Assembly: GCA_019915015.1 (NCBI GenBank)
Contig: JAHBBC010000009.1
Location: 1,054,001 to 1,118,000 of the forward strand
From: Auriscalpium vulgare
Taxonomy: Eukaryota; Basidiomycota; Agaricomycetes; Russulales; Auriscalpiaceae
DNA length: 64,000 nt
Reading direction: 5' to 3'
Shown: one piece after another, positions 1-10,648 of the stretch
Layout: each line of letters starts with the position of its first letter
Position numbering within the stretch: the first letter of the stretch is position 1
The notes under the pieces: model-generated
What the model saw: the letters and a program-made list of their open reading frames with translations, nothing else
The model's database searches: none
What the model was told of the DNA's origin: nothing
Translations under genes and position numbers: made by a program

Positions 1-480
1 TCCTACGTTGTCGAAGGAATTGGTTACGACTTCGTCCCGGACGTGCTTTCGCGCGCGCCGGGGCTCATCAACAGCTGGGTCAAGACTTCGGACACAGATG
101 CGTTCGCGGCCGTGCAGCTGCTCATTCGCCGCGAGGGTGTACTCGTCGGCGGGAGTAGCGGCAGTGCGCTCGCCGGCACGCTTGCGTGGCTGCGCTCGGA
201 CGAGGGCAAGACCGTCGCGCAGACGCCTGGCCTCAATGTTGTCGTGATGTTGCCGGACGGGTAAGTCGCGTCTTCTCTCTTCCACCTTTGTACGCATACT
301 GAGGCTATGTGATCGCTCAGTATCCGAAATTACATCGGCAAGGAGTGGTTCCTCAAGATGGCGCTCGAGGCAGAGCCCTCGCCGCTTGCCCAGCAGATCG
401 CCGGTGTGCTGAAGCGGCCACGGAACGAAGACAATGGCGCCAACGCCTTGCTGCCCAATGGAACGGTGCCTGTGGCGTAA
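1..480 (+). CDS. CYS4: cystathionine beta-synthase, 3' end (partial)
   Basis: C-terminal part of a PLP-dependent cystathionine beta-synthase, which joins serine and homocysteine in transsulfuration. Its 5' end lies outside the window. Two exons are visible, 1-260 and 321-480, joined in frame by a 60-nt GT-AG intron. The first reads VEGIGYDFVPDVL, then the glycine-rich stretch GGSSGSALAG of the fold-II PLP site, then VVMLPDG. The second begins IRNYIGKEWFL, matching the end of the CBS catalytic core. Only about 50 codons follow the intron before the TAA, so the paired regulatory CBS (Bateman) domains of yeast and human enzymes are absent. A cysteine synthase is the alternative, but VEGIGYDF and the RNY motif favour CBS. 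Confidence 0.85.
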
Positions 481-887
481 TTAAGAGGGTTCGTACGGAC
501 AAGTAATAAACACGCCCGCAGCGCAGGTCCCGTATATGGTTTGTAATTATTAACCTATAGTATAGACGATCGTAAGTTATTGGACACTCTCGTCAATCGG
601 GTTATGTTTTGTTTTGGAGTCCGAGGAAAGGTTTGCTCGAACGGGAAGCAATACGTCGAGTAAAAAGACGTAGACGTCAAATAAAAAAAGATGTAGACGT
701 AGACGTCAAATAAAAAGATGTAGACGGGTGTAGCAAACGATGCTGATCCAGGTTAGAACGAAGCACCTTATTGCAGAAACGTGACGAACGAAAGGAAAGG
801 AAAGGAAAGATAGCCCCATGTAAGATGCCTTGTGGAGAAGTCCTTGACACGAGGCGCACAGGCTCGCGCTGCCAGAGTGACCGCATA
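481..887. other. intergenic, convergent 3' flanks
   Basis: Lies between two convergent genes. AATAAA occurs at about 505, shortly after the CBS stop. Between about 660 and 727 a short imperfect repeat of the type AAATAAAAAGATGTAGACG occurs two to three times. No gene was seen. Confidence 0.5.
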
Positions 888-2093
888 CTAGTCGTCCATA
901 GTGAGGTCGATCACCTCACGGCCATGCCGCGCGTCGAGCGAGATCGGCGACATCTCGCGCTTGATGGGCCCGTCCTGCAGTCGCTCGAGCTCTGCCTGCG
1001 AGGAGCGTATACTCTCCTGTGGTCCAGCGCGGTGGGTGAGAACGATGATCACATATATCGGGCAGGATCAAGAAAGTGGACTTCGGAGCGAAGACAAGGG
1101 GATGTAGGTGTCTCACCTCGAGGGCGCGGATGCGCGCACGTTTGACGGGGTCGTCGGGTTCAGGCTCAGGCTCGGGTGTGGGTGCACGCGGACCGCGGGG
1201 CATGATTCCATGGGCTTGCAGGAGTTCTGCGGCGCAGGGTCGGTGGAGGGAGGCACAAAATGAGAGCGGAGGGAGTGAGAAAAGTAGACACCAGGCAAAC
1301 GGTAGTAGGTATGCTCACCGGGAGGTTGGTAGCGGAAGCGGAATTTGGCATATGGTGCGCCCACCGAATCGATGTACTTTTTCGACCTAGAAAGCGCCAG
1401 CTTCAATGCGCTTGACTGCTCCTCTGCAAGCCTTGGATATAATTCAGGAAATTCATTGGCGAACAAGGATTGCGAATGGGAAGGACGCACGAGACTGTGT
1501 GCCACCCGACCTTCTTGGCCTTCTCTGGCACAGGTCCAATGGAGGCGGAAGGCGCAACCGGATTGTACTCTGAAACGGTCGTGCCGGTGTATACTATACG
1601 CTGAATGACGACTTCTACCCATCCAAGGCTTTCAAAACCAGGACCATCGGCACGCCCTAGATCACTCTCTTCCGAGGAATGAGCAGGAAATCGTAAATCG
1701 AGTTGTGTGAGACCGACCTGTCAGTTCGAGTTGAGAGAACTGAAAGGGCATGACAGATGTCAGAGACGAGTAGAAACCCTCCATCGTGCCGGTATTCCCG
1801 CTGCCATCGGTGCAGAGGCTCTGTATCCTGCGTCCATCGACGTATACAGTCCAGCAAATTTCATCATCCAGCCCGGTCTTTTGGTAAGTTACTTGAAAAT
1901 GCTGAGTTAGCGGTGCTGGAGGGTTAGAGATCCATGATATCTCGACAATGAGTTGACGGTTGTTCACCTGTCCAGCCCGACTAGGCACATAACACATTCT
2001 GGTCGTGTCGTCTATCTGCTCTTCCGAATATTGCGGGATTTCTTCGCCATCGGATATCAGAGAGACGGAGAGCTCCCGAATACGCATGGGCAT
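888..2093 (-). CDS. DUF7918-type protein, 279 aa
   Basis: Reconstructed as six exons: 2093-1968, 1901-1718, 1668-1491, 1431-1319, 1226-1117 and 1016-888. All junctions keep phase and the total is 840 nt. The start chosen begins MPMRIRELSVSL, because family members begin near this strand; an in-frame ATG lies further upstream. The N-terminal beta-rich domain has CYVPSRAGQHFQVTY, then VYVDGRR and FQFSQLELT. The middle holds VGWHTVSLAEEQ. Near residue 195 comes KFRFRYQPPELLQAHGIMP, the family's hallmark linker. The C-terminus is an alpha-helical, basic/acidic tail with IKREMSPISL and ends REVIDLTMDD. The layout matches the DUF7918 family common in basidiomycetes, whose role is unknown. The IDLT-like end resembles SUMO-interacting motifs, but that is inference. 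Confidence 0.72.
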
Positions 2094-2390
2094 GTCACTG
2101 AGGAAATTCTGCTGAAACGATGAGTAGAGTGCGACAAGATAGTCAAAGGAAATCATACGGTGTATTCTGAGATATAGCTCGGATACTGATAGTAAGTACA
2201 CGACGGCGACGAACAAAGTCGCTCGACCGAGTCGTCGTGGCAGGAGTAATTGAACAAAGCCTGAGCCAGTCTAAGTATGTGACATAGTGGCGTGTGACTT
2301 GGCGGGAATCAGTCAATCATCTTGTCAATCATGGCTCTATTCCGCCCTCGCCTTCGTCCATCGACTATCAGACCGATATCCTCGTTGACA
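2094..2390. promoter_or_regulatory. shared divergent promoter region
   Basis: These 297 bp separate the start codons of the DUF7918-type gene (minus) and the Nudix gene (plus), so both promoters must lie here or overlap the genes. No specific element was recognised. Confidence 0.5.
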
Positions 2391-3411
2391 ATGTCCCAAA
2401 AGCCGCAGATCCTGTCCTCCGACGACCTCGACACGAAAGACGCGAAGTAAGCGCGATGTCTTCGAGTCGATCTCGAGCATGGTCGCCCATGCTTGCTTTC
2501 TCGCGTCTAGATGGGTGAGCCTCAAGAAGATCCACTGGCAGGACCACGAGGGAAAGAAGGTGCGTGTCCGACGCGAGACTATGTAGGGGTGTGAGTCGCT
2601 GACATGTGCGCTCCAGAGGGTATGGGAGGCGGCGCAACGACGGACGCGCGGCTCGTCTGGGATAGATGGTGCGATTCTATGCGTCTGGTGACACGACTGC
2701 TTACTGAATCTTCTTCGCAGCTGTCGCGATCCTTGCTCTCATTCGATCAAAGACGAACGCGTTCCCTGTCTCCACTGTGATCATAGAGCAGTACCGGCCT
2801 CCTATAGCAAAATTCATCATAGGTGAGCTCTGTCACCAAGCGAGGGAGATACGTCTGAAGCTGATGGCGTGTATCAGAGCTTCCTGCGGGTCTGATTGAC
2901 GAGGGCGAGACGCCAGAGCAGGCAGCCATCCGCGAGCTCGAAGAGGAGACCGGCTACGTGAGCGACACCGTTGTCGAGTCCACTGCGCTGCTCGCGACAG
3001 ACCCTGGTATGTACCTCACCTATTGTTGAATGACAACGCATGTACCGTCTCTATGTCAGGAATGACCACGGCCAACATGAAGCTCGTCGCCCTCAGCGTC
3101 AGTCTTGCGGACGGCATGGAGACCCCAGAACAAAAGCTGGATGCGGGCGAGTCGATTGTCAAGCGCGTCGTCGCGCTGAAAGATCTCTACAAGGAGCTGA
3201 AAGGCACGTCTCCATCTCTGACGTTCACTTTTTTTGTTGTCTCACTGCCGGCAATTAGACTACGAGAAGAAGGTTAGTCGCGCGCTCCGCTCAGGACTTG
3301 TGTGCTCACGTTAGCCCGCATTAGGACTTCGTCGTGGACGCGCGGCTCGCCCACTTCGCTGCCGGCCTCGAGATGGCGGAAAGGCTCAAGAACGGAGGCA
3401 TACCGGAGTGA
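2391..3411 (+). CDS. YSA1: Nudix ADP-ribose pyrophosphatase, 175 aa
   Basis: Hydrolyses ADP-ribose to AMP and ribose 5-phosphate. The gene is assembled from eight exons: 2391-2446, 2511-2559, 2617-2668, 2721-2822, 2878-3006, 3060-3203, 3259-3272 and 3325-3411. The total is 528 nt in one frame. The Nudix box starts at GLIDEGE and ends RELEEETGY, giving the full G-x5-E-x7-REU-x-EE-x-G-U pattern near residues 87-109. Upstream VIIEQYRPP matches the usual ADP-ribose family strand before the box. Two splicing oddities were needed. Intron 6 begins with GC (AAAG|GCACGT), and exon 7 is only 14 nt. Without that exon the frame does not close. The family assignment is firm; the small exon is inferred. 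Confidence 0.85.
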
Positions 3412-3640
3412 GCCCGGGCTGAAACAAGGACGTTGCATTGTACACATCATACGGGGAAGCGCCGTCTCCCGCAGATGCGGCGCACTGGCACAACTCTGAC
3501 ATTGACTAGATTCACAATTACAACAGATTACGGGACACGCATACGACATGTAACAGTATAGTGCTATACAGATCATAAACATAACCGACACAGACTCTAG
3601 GCAAAGCAGACACGTCATGAAACCGAGGACGACAGCCCAG

Positions 3641-4669
3641 TCACTTCGATTTAGTACTCGGGGTGAACCCCACGACAAACTTAGGGTTCAGCCGCATATC
3701 GACAGGGTTCTTCAAGCTCGACTTGCGCGAACGCGCCCCCTCGACGCGCATGTAGCTGTCGCTGCTCTGCTGCGGCGCCGTCGGCTGATGCGCCCCGCCC
3801 CAGGGCACCCGCGAGTCAAAGCTCGTGCTGCGCCCGTGGTGCCCGCCCGGGTGCAAATACGTCGGGCTGGCGTTATACCCCAGCGGCTTCTGGCTGTAAC
3901 TCGGGCTGCGATTTGGGCTGCTGCCGTTGCTGTAGAAACCCCCGTATGGGAGCTGGCTGGTCGGTGGGCGGCTCTGCTGATACATAGCCTGCTGCGGCTG
4001 GCTGTGGCCCCCATAACTCGTGCTATGGCTGCGCTGGCGCCGATCGTAGGCAGGGATCGGGATCGGCTGCGTCCTAGTCGGTTGATAGACATGTTGGCCG
4101 CTGTAGGAGCCGGACGGGCTGTGACCAGGGCTTGGGTGCATCGAGGACTGCCGGCTCCGGCCGGGGCTCCGGTTTGGGCTCGAGTTATGGGAGGTCATCT
4201 GGCCGTAGCCACCAGCGTAGAGGTACTGCTGGCTGACGTTCGGGGGCGGATTGTAAGACGGGAATGGGGTGGCGGACGTCGAATGTGAATACATGATAGG
4301 CTGAACCGGAGTCCGATAGGTGGGCGGAGCCGGAGTCGAGTTCGTGCGGCGACGAGAAGTATAATGGGCAGAAGATGACCGCTGGCCAGAAGCGCGGTGA
4401 CGAGAAGACGAGCGCTGGCGAGAAGACGAGCGGTGACGAGAAGATGAGCGATATTTGTAGTCATTGCTTGACGAGCGACGACCTGAGCGCGAGTACGAAC
4501 GCTGGCGCGAACGCGACCTCGACGGGTCGCTAGTGAAGATGTCCGTGATCGTGTCTTTGAGCTTGCGTAGCACGGACCTAGACCGGTCCTGAAACAACAT
4601 CGCAGAGGTCAGTATTTGGAACGGCGCAGGTCGAGGGGACAGACGCACGTTTGGGCTATTGCCGACCAT
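3641..4669 (-). CDS. SR/RS-rich orphan protein, 322 aa
   Basis: Two exons, 4669-4649 and 4588-3641, joined at AAAC|GTGCGT and TTTCAG|GACCGG in phase 0. The frame also stays open through the intron, which would give 342 aa. After a short start (MVGNSPN) the protein has an amphipathic stretch, VLRKLKDTITDIF. A long RS/SR/RH region follows (about residues 30-85, repeats of SSSRHRS and SSSRQRS). Then comes a Pro/Ser/Tyr/Gln-rich low-complexity region with repeated SPNRSPS-type units. The folded-looking end is NPKFVVGFTPSTK. No known enzyme domain was seen. RS regions are typical of splicing or phase-separating proteins, but no such role can be assigned here. Its neighbours at 8-17 kb include comparable disordered proteins. 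Confidence 0.7.
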   Translation of the reverse strand: MVGNSPNVRLSPRPAPFQILTSAMLFQDRSRSVLRKLKDTITDIFTSDPSRSRSRQRSYSRSGRRSSSNDYKYRSSSRHRSSSRQRSSSRHRASGQRSSSAHYTSRRRTNSTPAPPTYRTPVQPIMYSHSTSATPFPSYNPPPNVSQQYLYAGGYGQMTSHNSSPNRSPGRSRQSSMHPSPGHSPSGSYSGQHVYQPTRTQPIPIPAYDRRQRSHSTSYGGHSQPQQAMYQQSRPPTSQLPYGGFYSNGSSPNRSPSYSQKPLGYNASPTYLHPGGHHGRSTSFDSRVPWGGAHQPTAPQQSSDSYMRVEGARSRKSSLKNPVDMRLNPKFVVGFTPSTKSK

Positions 4670-4770
4670 GGATAGCTAGTCGGACTGTGGTAGAGAACAG
4701 AGGAAGATTGCAGTTGTTGAGCGTGGGGTGGGGTTGTGTGTTGAGGAGTGCTCAGCAGAATCGGCGCCTT

Positions 4771-5741
4771 TTATGTGACGACGTGCAGTAAGTAGGCGAC
4801 ACGTAATCCTATGAAGAGCAACGTTTGAATACAAAGGCCGGGCACAGATGGACGCACGCGGCGCGCACAGTGCGTCTGCTCAGGCTGTGCTGCGTAGATT
4901 TTTGATCCGTGAGACTTCCTCGCCGCGGCGGACCAGCACAGCCATCCGTAGAACGTGTACACAGCCTCGTCGTGCCAGAGGGCCTGAACGACCGCAGTGC
5001 CCTCCGCAGGTTCAGGTTGCTGCGCGCAGGGATGCGGTGCCGGAGCGCTGAAGTCCGGGGACAGCGCGGCAACGAAGTATAACTGGGACTTGTTCTTCTG
5101 GGTGAAGGCGCCTTGTTCCTGGTTACGAAGCCACCCTTGCCGGGGCCAGCACGTCCTTGATACCGCACTATATCTGAAAAAAGGAGACGAAAGCCGCGAA
5201 GATAATGCACTAGAACCATGGCTTTTGTGAGCCCGAATAGTCTCGGTGAAGGGCTAGTATAAAACCACGTGCCTGGAGGTTGTTGGCGTTGTGCACTTAG
5301 CGCAATCAGCAACACAAAAACAAGGTAAATTCGGTGAATCAGTGCGCCGGGGCGCATCATTGAGGCGCATCGTCGAGGCTACGCGGTTGCTAGCTATACA
5401 GAGGGGGAAGGCCCTGTAAAACGATTCCCCACGTGGTTGAGAGGACGCGAGAATGGAAGTCTGAAGCCTAGGAATGGGTCCTATTCTGGCAACTTTATGT
5501 CTTCCCATTACAGAGTCAAAAGGGCTGTGTTGGCTTGTGAATGCTGCCTTACAGCTTCCAAACAATCTACCTGCCTTGTGGCGCCGGGCGTACAGTTGTG
5601 GAAAGGAGGGACGTCTGTGTCTGAGCAATGAGATGATCGTGCCGTCCAAGAGAGTCCCACGAGCTTCCGACGTAGCCATCGCACGGATTGCACACCAACT
5701 ACTGCAACTGCAATGGCGGCCGAGGTGAACGCCTGAGACAT
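4771..5741 (-). other. possible uncharacterised spliced gene or remnant
   Basis: No family was recognised and no complete model could be closed. Several minus-strand segments look coding. One near 5741 begins MSQAFTSAAIAVAVVGVQ, a hydrophobic start. One from about 5360 begins MMRPGALIHRIYLVFVLL, also signal- or membrane-like. A third from about 5170, after a strong CTTTTTTCAG acceptor, reads through NKSQLYFVAALSPDF and ALWHDEAVYTFYGWLCW to about 4771. They may be exons of one small membrane or secreted protein, or decayed DNA. Otherwise 4670-5921 holds nothing recognisable. Confidence 0.28.
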
Positions 5742-5921
5742 CCATTTCTGCCAAAACTCTAGACGTAGATGTCGTCAATTATTTATGACAAACCTAGCTA
5801 GCAAAACCAACCATTCAAAGCACCCGTCCGCACCGACAACTAACCCATAGACGGAGAAGTTGCATGAGGAGGCAATAAAGAAAACGAACGAAACCGTGCA
5901 TCGACTATGCACCGGCTCGCA

Positions 5922-7672
5922 CTAGTAGACGCGGCAGCGGGGGAAGGCTTTCTTGATCCGCTGGAAGAGAAAGGAGGATGGCGTCACATAAGTGACATCA
6001 GTAGTTTCCAGCAGGCCGGTACCGCCAATGATCATGCCGACGATGCGACTGTTGGCATCAGCGACGACAGACCCGGGGTCCCCACCTGCGGAGAAAGCGC
6101 CGTCTTTGTGACTGTAGGGGTAGACCGCGACCGCCATAAACGTCGAGCTGATGGCGTGCTTTTTGTATTCGCGAACAAAGGATTCGATGCCGGTCGCGCG
6201 CCCGAGGGTAGCGCCGGTGGTAGCACCGTTCTTGACGACGATGGGACATTTATCTTTATTCACGTCGAGCATCTTCGGGTGGCGCAGTCCGCCATGCTCA
6301 ACGAAGCCTCGAAGGCGCATGAGGCCGTCAACGGGATACTTGACTTTTGCGCGGGTACCGGCGTGAGGATACATCTTCGCCATGAAGTTGACATCGCTCA
6401 TGAGTTTGCCTAGATATTAGGATGAGACTAGACGACCTAATTGAAGTGAATCGAAACGTACCGAGATGAATAACGTTGCCCTGGAAGGCGTTCCAGTCGA
6501 TTTTTTGGCGTACGAGCTCAATAAGAGCCCAGTCTTCCGTGAATCGACCTTCGCTAGTACCGACGGAAATCGGTGGAGCGTAGAGGACATGCCCCAGGAT
6601 GCGCTGGCGCACTAGGAACCAGCTCACAGCGATGTGATGCCAAAACTCTGTCAAAGCCGCCTTCGACGCCTCCTCCTTGGCTATATTTTCATCCAAGATT
6701 ATCCGCCTGACAGCTGTTTTGGGGCCCTCGCCCTCAAATGCATCTCCCAGACGCTCAAGTGTGGACACGATCCTCTCGACGTTGCGCTGGTGTCCATCCG
6801 TCTTGTCCATGATGTCAGGAGAGTCTTCTGGATTGCCTTGTCGCCATGGTGAATGACCTGGACAGGTACCGCGCTCCTCTGCTTGAGGTGGTAGAGCTTA
6901 TGGTAGGGCTTGTTGTCATATTCGCTCAATGGGAGGACAACGTGGCGGGCGGTAAGGAGGAAGACTCCTTCGCAGAGATAGAGACCACCGGTTCCTTCGA
7001 GATGAGGATGGGCCTTGGGAGCAATGCTGAGACCGATTGTCGGAGTGAATGGGATGCGTACGTCGGCTGTTGGGTCATCGTAGTCAATGCTGCTGAGGAG
7101 CTGTGATCCAGCGCGGGTGAAGATGGACTCGCGAAATGCAATTTCGAAGTCGGGGAAACCATAGTCCAAGAGAATTTCCTTGCAGCGCATGGCTCGTCAT
7201 CGCGGGAGAGAGCCCCGGGCAAGACGCCTACCTAGAGGAAAAGAGGACCGGGTTCCTTTTCAACTTCGGCAAAGCGAACAGGGTCGATGCTCGTCCATTT
7301 GAGCTCACGGGAGTCGAGGTACTTGTAGATCCGTTCACCTAATTGGTACCAAACGGCTACGATCGCGTGGGTGCGGACAGGTCTAGCTTCCTTGGGGACG
7401 CGGGAGGCTTCAGGACCAGTAGGCAGCGGCCAGGCGAGCGCCGTGTGGTAGATAGAGAGAGGATTAGACGGGAGACCCCAGAAATCGTTGTGAGCCTCGT
7501 CCAAGAGTGGAATCGCTTCGTCGATGTCCTCGTCTGAGCTAAGCTCGGCGACTGCGAGCCTTGCCATGTACCCATGATATTCTTCTATCGTCGCAGGTCA
7601 GCGGGAGCTGATGGCTTGCTAAGAGTCACAAAGGAGCACCGTACGTTCACGAGTCGTTGGTATGTGAGCCAT
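5922..7672 (-). CDS. trypsin-fold protein with replaced catalytic Ser
   Basis: A fungal trypsin-like protein encoded by several exons. The start at 7672 (MAHIPTTRE) joins after a short intron to QEYHGYMARLAVAEL; the main frame alone would start at 7567. An N-terminal helical region of about 120 residues precedes the protease fold. The catalytic His lies in LLTARHVVLP and the probable Asp in DWALIEL. The serine region reads FSAGGDPGSVV where GDSGS is expected, so Ser is Pro (codon CCC; one T-to-C change from TCC). The end is VTPSSFLFQRIKKAF. All other framework appears intact, so this is either a non-catalytic paralogue, a recent mutation or a sequence error. It is flanked by the SR-rich orphan and the orphan cluster. 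Confidence 0.72.
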
Positions 7673-8146
7673 CGCGAGTGAGTCACAAGTAGGGTCTCGG
7701 TCTTGGCGCCGGGACGCGGGCCGCGGCTGGCCGATTTGGCTATGTAGCCCTAACCCTAAGTACACCCGCCGCCGTGAAGTAGTATCATGCTATCATGGAG
7801 GAACGAACCCCTTGCCAGCCGGTGCGAGGTCTACGTCTCCAGGAGTGGGCGGTCGTGGTTTAGAAGGGGGCCCGCGAGAGCATCATGGCTATTGGCAAGC
7901 GTCAGGCCACCTCACACATGGGAACATTGTTCCGACAATCGACAAATCATTCATACGCGGTAACTGATACAAGCAGAGCTGGTAATACAACTTCACGAGC
8001 ACATGTAGAGGTTAAAGGAGCGTGGTAGTGTGGCAGTTTAAAAGAAACAGAAGTGAAGGAGTGTGGTGGGGGTCAATCATACGATAGCCCAAGATGGAGA
8101 CTTACACTACTATGATACAGATGTCGTGAGAACATGACCCCGTTGT
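7673..8146. promoter_or_regulatory. promoter region with telomere-like motif
   Basis: At 7747-7760 the sequence GCCCTAACCCTAAG contains two telomere-type CCCTAA units, about 75 bp upstream of the protease-like start codon. A single short site upstream of a gene fits a telobox-type promoter element better than an old chromosome end. At 8013-8065 lie copies of an AAGGAGYGTGGT motif also found in the 3' flanks of two genes to the right. No gene was seen. Confidence 0.4.
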
Positions 8147-9390
8147 TCAATACTCGCGCACAGAGCTTTGCTTCGACGAGTATCGGCTACGGTGGTCGGA
8201 CCCAGACGTTGAACCCGGGTAGTGAGAGCCACCGAAAGACGCGGTGGAGGTAGAGCTCTTAGGATATAGCGACGACGCGGCGGAGTACGAGGAGCGTGAC
8301 GAGGTGTCATGCACAGAACTATGGTTCGACCGGCTACGACGGTCGTATCCGGAAGTTGAGTGAGAGCCACCGGGAGACTTGGGGGATGTAGGACTCCTGG
8401 GAGACGGCAATGGCGCTGCGGAGTACGAGGAGCGTGACGAGGCGATGGAGTCCGGGCGGTCCGCAGGCATCGCAGGAAACACGAACATAGCGTTCGCCGA
8501 GGGCGACTGCGGCGGGCTGACGTATCCGTTGAAGCCCTGATACGTCGGATCTCCCCCGCGAGGAGGGGGCCGCGCGATGGCACGCTTGGCAACCGCAGAG
8601 GCAGAGGGCGGCGGCGGCAGCGCCTTGTTGCGGTTCGTGCCCGGCACGCGGACGGTGTGTGCGACGGAGCTGCCGCCCTGGTGGATGCGAGTGTGCACCG
8701 AGACGTCGCCAGCCTGGCGCTGGTGGAAGGTAACGGACGTCTCCACACGCACAGGCTCGTTGGAGGGTCGGGGCTGGAAGGCGGACTGGGTGCGCAGGCG
8801 CACGCGGCCACTGTCGCGGGCGACGCTGCCGACAACGCCTACGCTAGCTAGCTCCCGGTGAAGAGCAGCGGAATCGGCCAGAGGATAGCGGTCGGTGTAC
8901 CGTAGGTTGCGGTTGTTCAGGTAGCCGATGTCGACGTCACCCATGAATGAGTCCGAGCTGGAAGCCGGCTGTGCATAGAGCCAGGAGGCACTTGCGTGTC
9001 GCTTCCTGTGTAAGGCGATGCTGTCTGTCTCGCCGAACCTTCCGCTATCATCGCTGCAGAAGGAAAATAAGCCAAAGCGTGGAAGGAGTTAGACGCAGAA
9101 CGCACAAATCCGAAGCCTCGTCCGCCCACTCGTTATGACCGTTCACAACTGTCTCATCTCCTATCCAAGAACGGTTATCGTGTTGATAGGGAGCGTAAGA
9201 GCTGAGCTCTGCCTGGAAGATAACAGGCGATAAGTCGCCTTGAAAGACAAAAGAGCGCAGTATAACACACCTCGTGATAACTACCTCTCAGTGTGAGGTC
9301 GACAGTGCTTGAGATCGTCAGTGGGGATCCTGACTTGGATTCCCTACTCTGATCGAGTGCCTTCTTGACAATCCGCTTGAGCTTGAGCAT
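8147..9390 (-). CDS. orphan Arg/Ser-rich protein, two C-terminal repeats
   Basis: Not recognised. Three exons were joined in phase. Exon 1 runs from 9390 (MLKLKRIVKKALDQSRESK) to the donor after SYHE. Exon 2 runs from AELSSYAPYQHD to EWADEASD. Exon 3 runs from DDSGRFGETD to the stop at 8147. The N-terminus is a basic amphipathic helix. The middle has a folded-looking stretch with RLRTQSAFQPRP and VRVETSVTFHQRQ, and then a Pro-rich run (KALPPPPSAS). The C-terminus holds two imperfect repeats of about 42 residues, each starting SRSSYSAA and containing GGSH and RSR motifs. The protein is probably intrinsically disordered. It is the first of four minus-strand orphan genes in a row. Confidence 0.68.
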
Positions 9391-10648
9391 GGTGGGAAAT
9401 AGGCGGCGAACGGAGGAGAGGTTGCTGAAGCTAGGGAACGATGAAGATCTGAAGCTCAGCGAAGTTTGCCTCACCAGAGCAGGCCCTTTATATACCATAT
9501 GCCAGAGCAATATCCAGGACCTAGCACCTGGAAGTGTCATCAATAGCGTCAGTGAATCCATGGCAGCGATGGTATGAGTGCAACAAAAAACGCGTTCTGG
9601 AGGAGTTGGCGGTGACAATCATTAGCGTCAAAGCCGGCGGTCGATTCACTTGACGTAAATTGTCTCTTGATCCTGCTTCATGGCTCTGCCTCCATATCAA
9701 TTGTCTGGCCATGCGTCTCAATCTTTGTGTGCTCTGCTGTTGCCAGAAGAAACGTGGTCTGCGCGTACCTTGGACCTACAACACGCCCCGACCCTCACAT
9801 CGGCCTATTGTATGCATCGTGGACTTCTGTTGTATCGAACGTGCCCAACCCCTGCCGCCTCCTTGTCGCCTTGGCCCCCCGCGATTTCTGAGTGTTACGG
9901 GTCGGCGTCCTGGCGACGGCAACCCTTGACGGTCACGGCATAAGGCTCGGGCGGTGTCGAAGAGTCATGGCGTGCGCTTGAAACGCGTTGTATTGTCCCG
10001 GCGCAGATCCATCGATCAGCCTTGATTTTGCTTGTTGTTGTCGTCGTTTCTTCTCGAATACGGGAAGAACAATCGAGAGCACACCAGGGATCTACACAGA
10101 TCTCTAGGCGCGCGGCTGGCAAGCGTCGCCTTCACTGCCTGCTGTTGTCTCAGGAGGCTGTTTCCTTACTTCCTCGCAAGGTCATCGCGCTTCTGTCCGA
10201 TCTGCCGCCAGTTACCTGGGACTTCTGGAAGAGGCTTCTGGCGCGCGGAGGAACAAGTTATGGTACCGTGCACGATGGATGCTGGACGCCCATAGACACG
10301 ATTAGCTAGTGGCGGCTATTCCCCGATGAGCGTCAGAACTCAGACCGTTGTCGATCTGCTAGTCTCTGACTTGCTGTTGTATTCACTGGCGTGCGCGGAG
10401 ACTCGGCCGTCGATGCGAGCATGAGGTGTATTGCAAGAGTAAGGAGACATAGTAAAGGAGTGTGGTACGTCGATGTGTAGGAGAATAAATATGAGACACG
10501 AGAGGCGTTAAAGGCATGTGGTACAGAACTGTGTCAAGGGAAAAGGAGAATTGGGATACGATACGCAAAGGAGTGTGGTGGTCGAATGAACGTCCGGCCG
10601 AGACAAATGTACAAGAGATGATTAACGAGACTCTTCTTCGCTGTTTGA
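9391..10648. other. intergenic, orphan cluster
   Basis: Upstream region of the 8147-9390 gene and 3' flank of the next. At 10453-10580 two AAAGGAGTGTGGT copies lie just beyond the stop at 10649, matching motifs at 8045-8065 and 13211-13290. No further gene was seen. Confidence 0.45.

Noticed and set aside
7747..7760. Interstitial telomere or chromosome fusion scar
   Set aside because: Only two units in unique sequence with genes on both sides; a promoter element is more likely.
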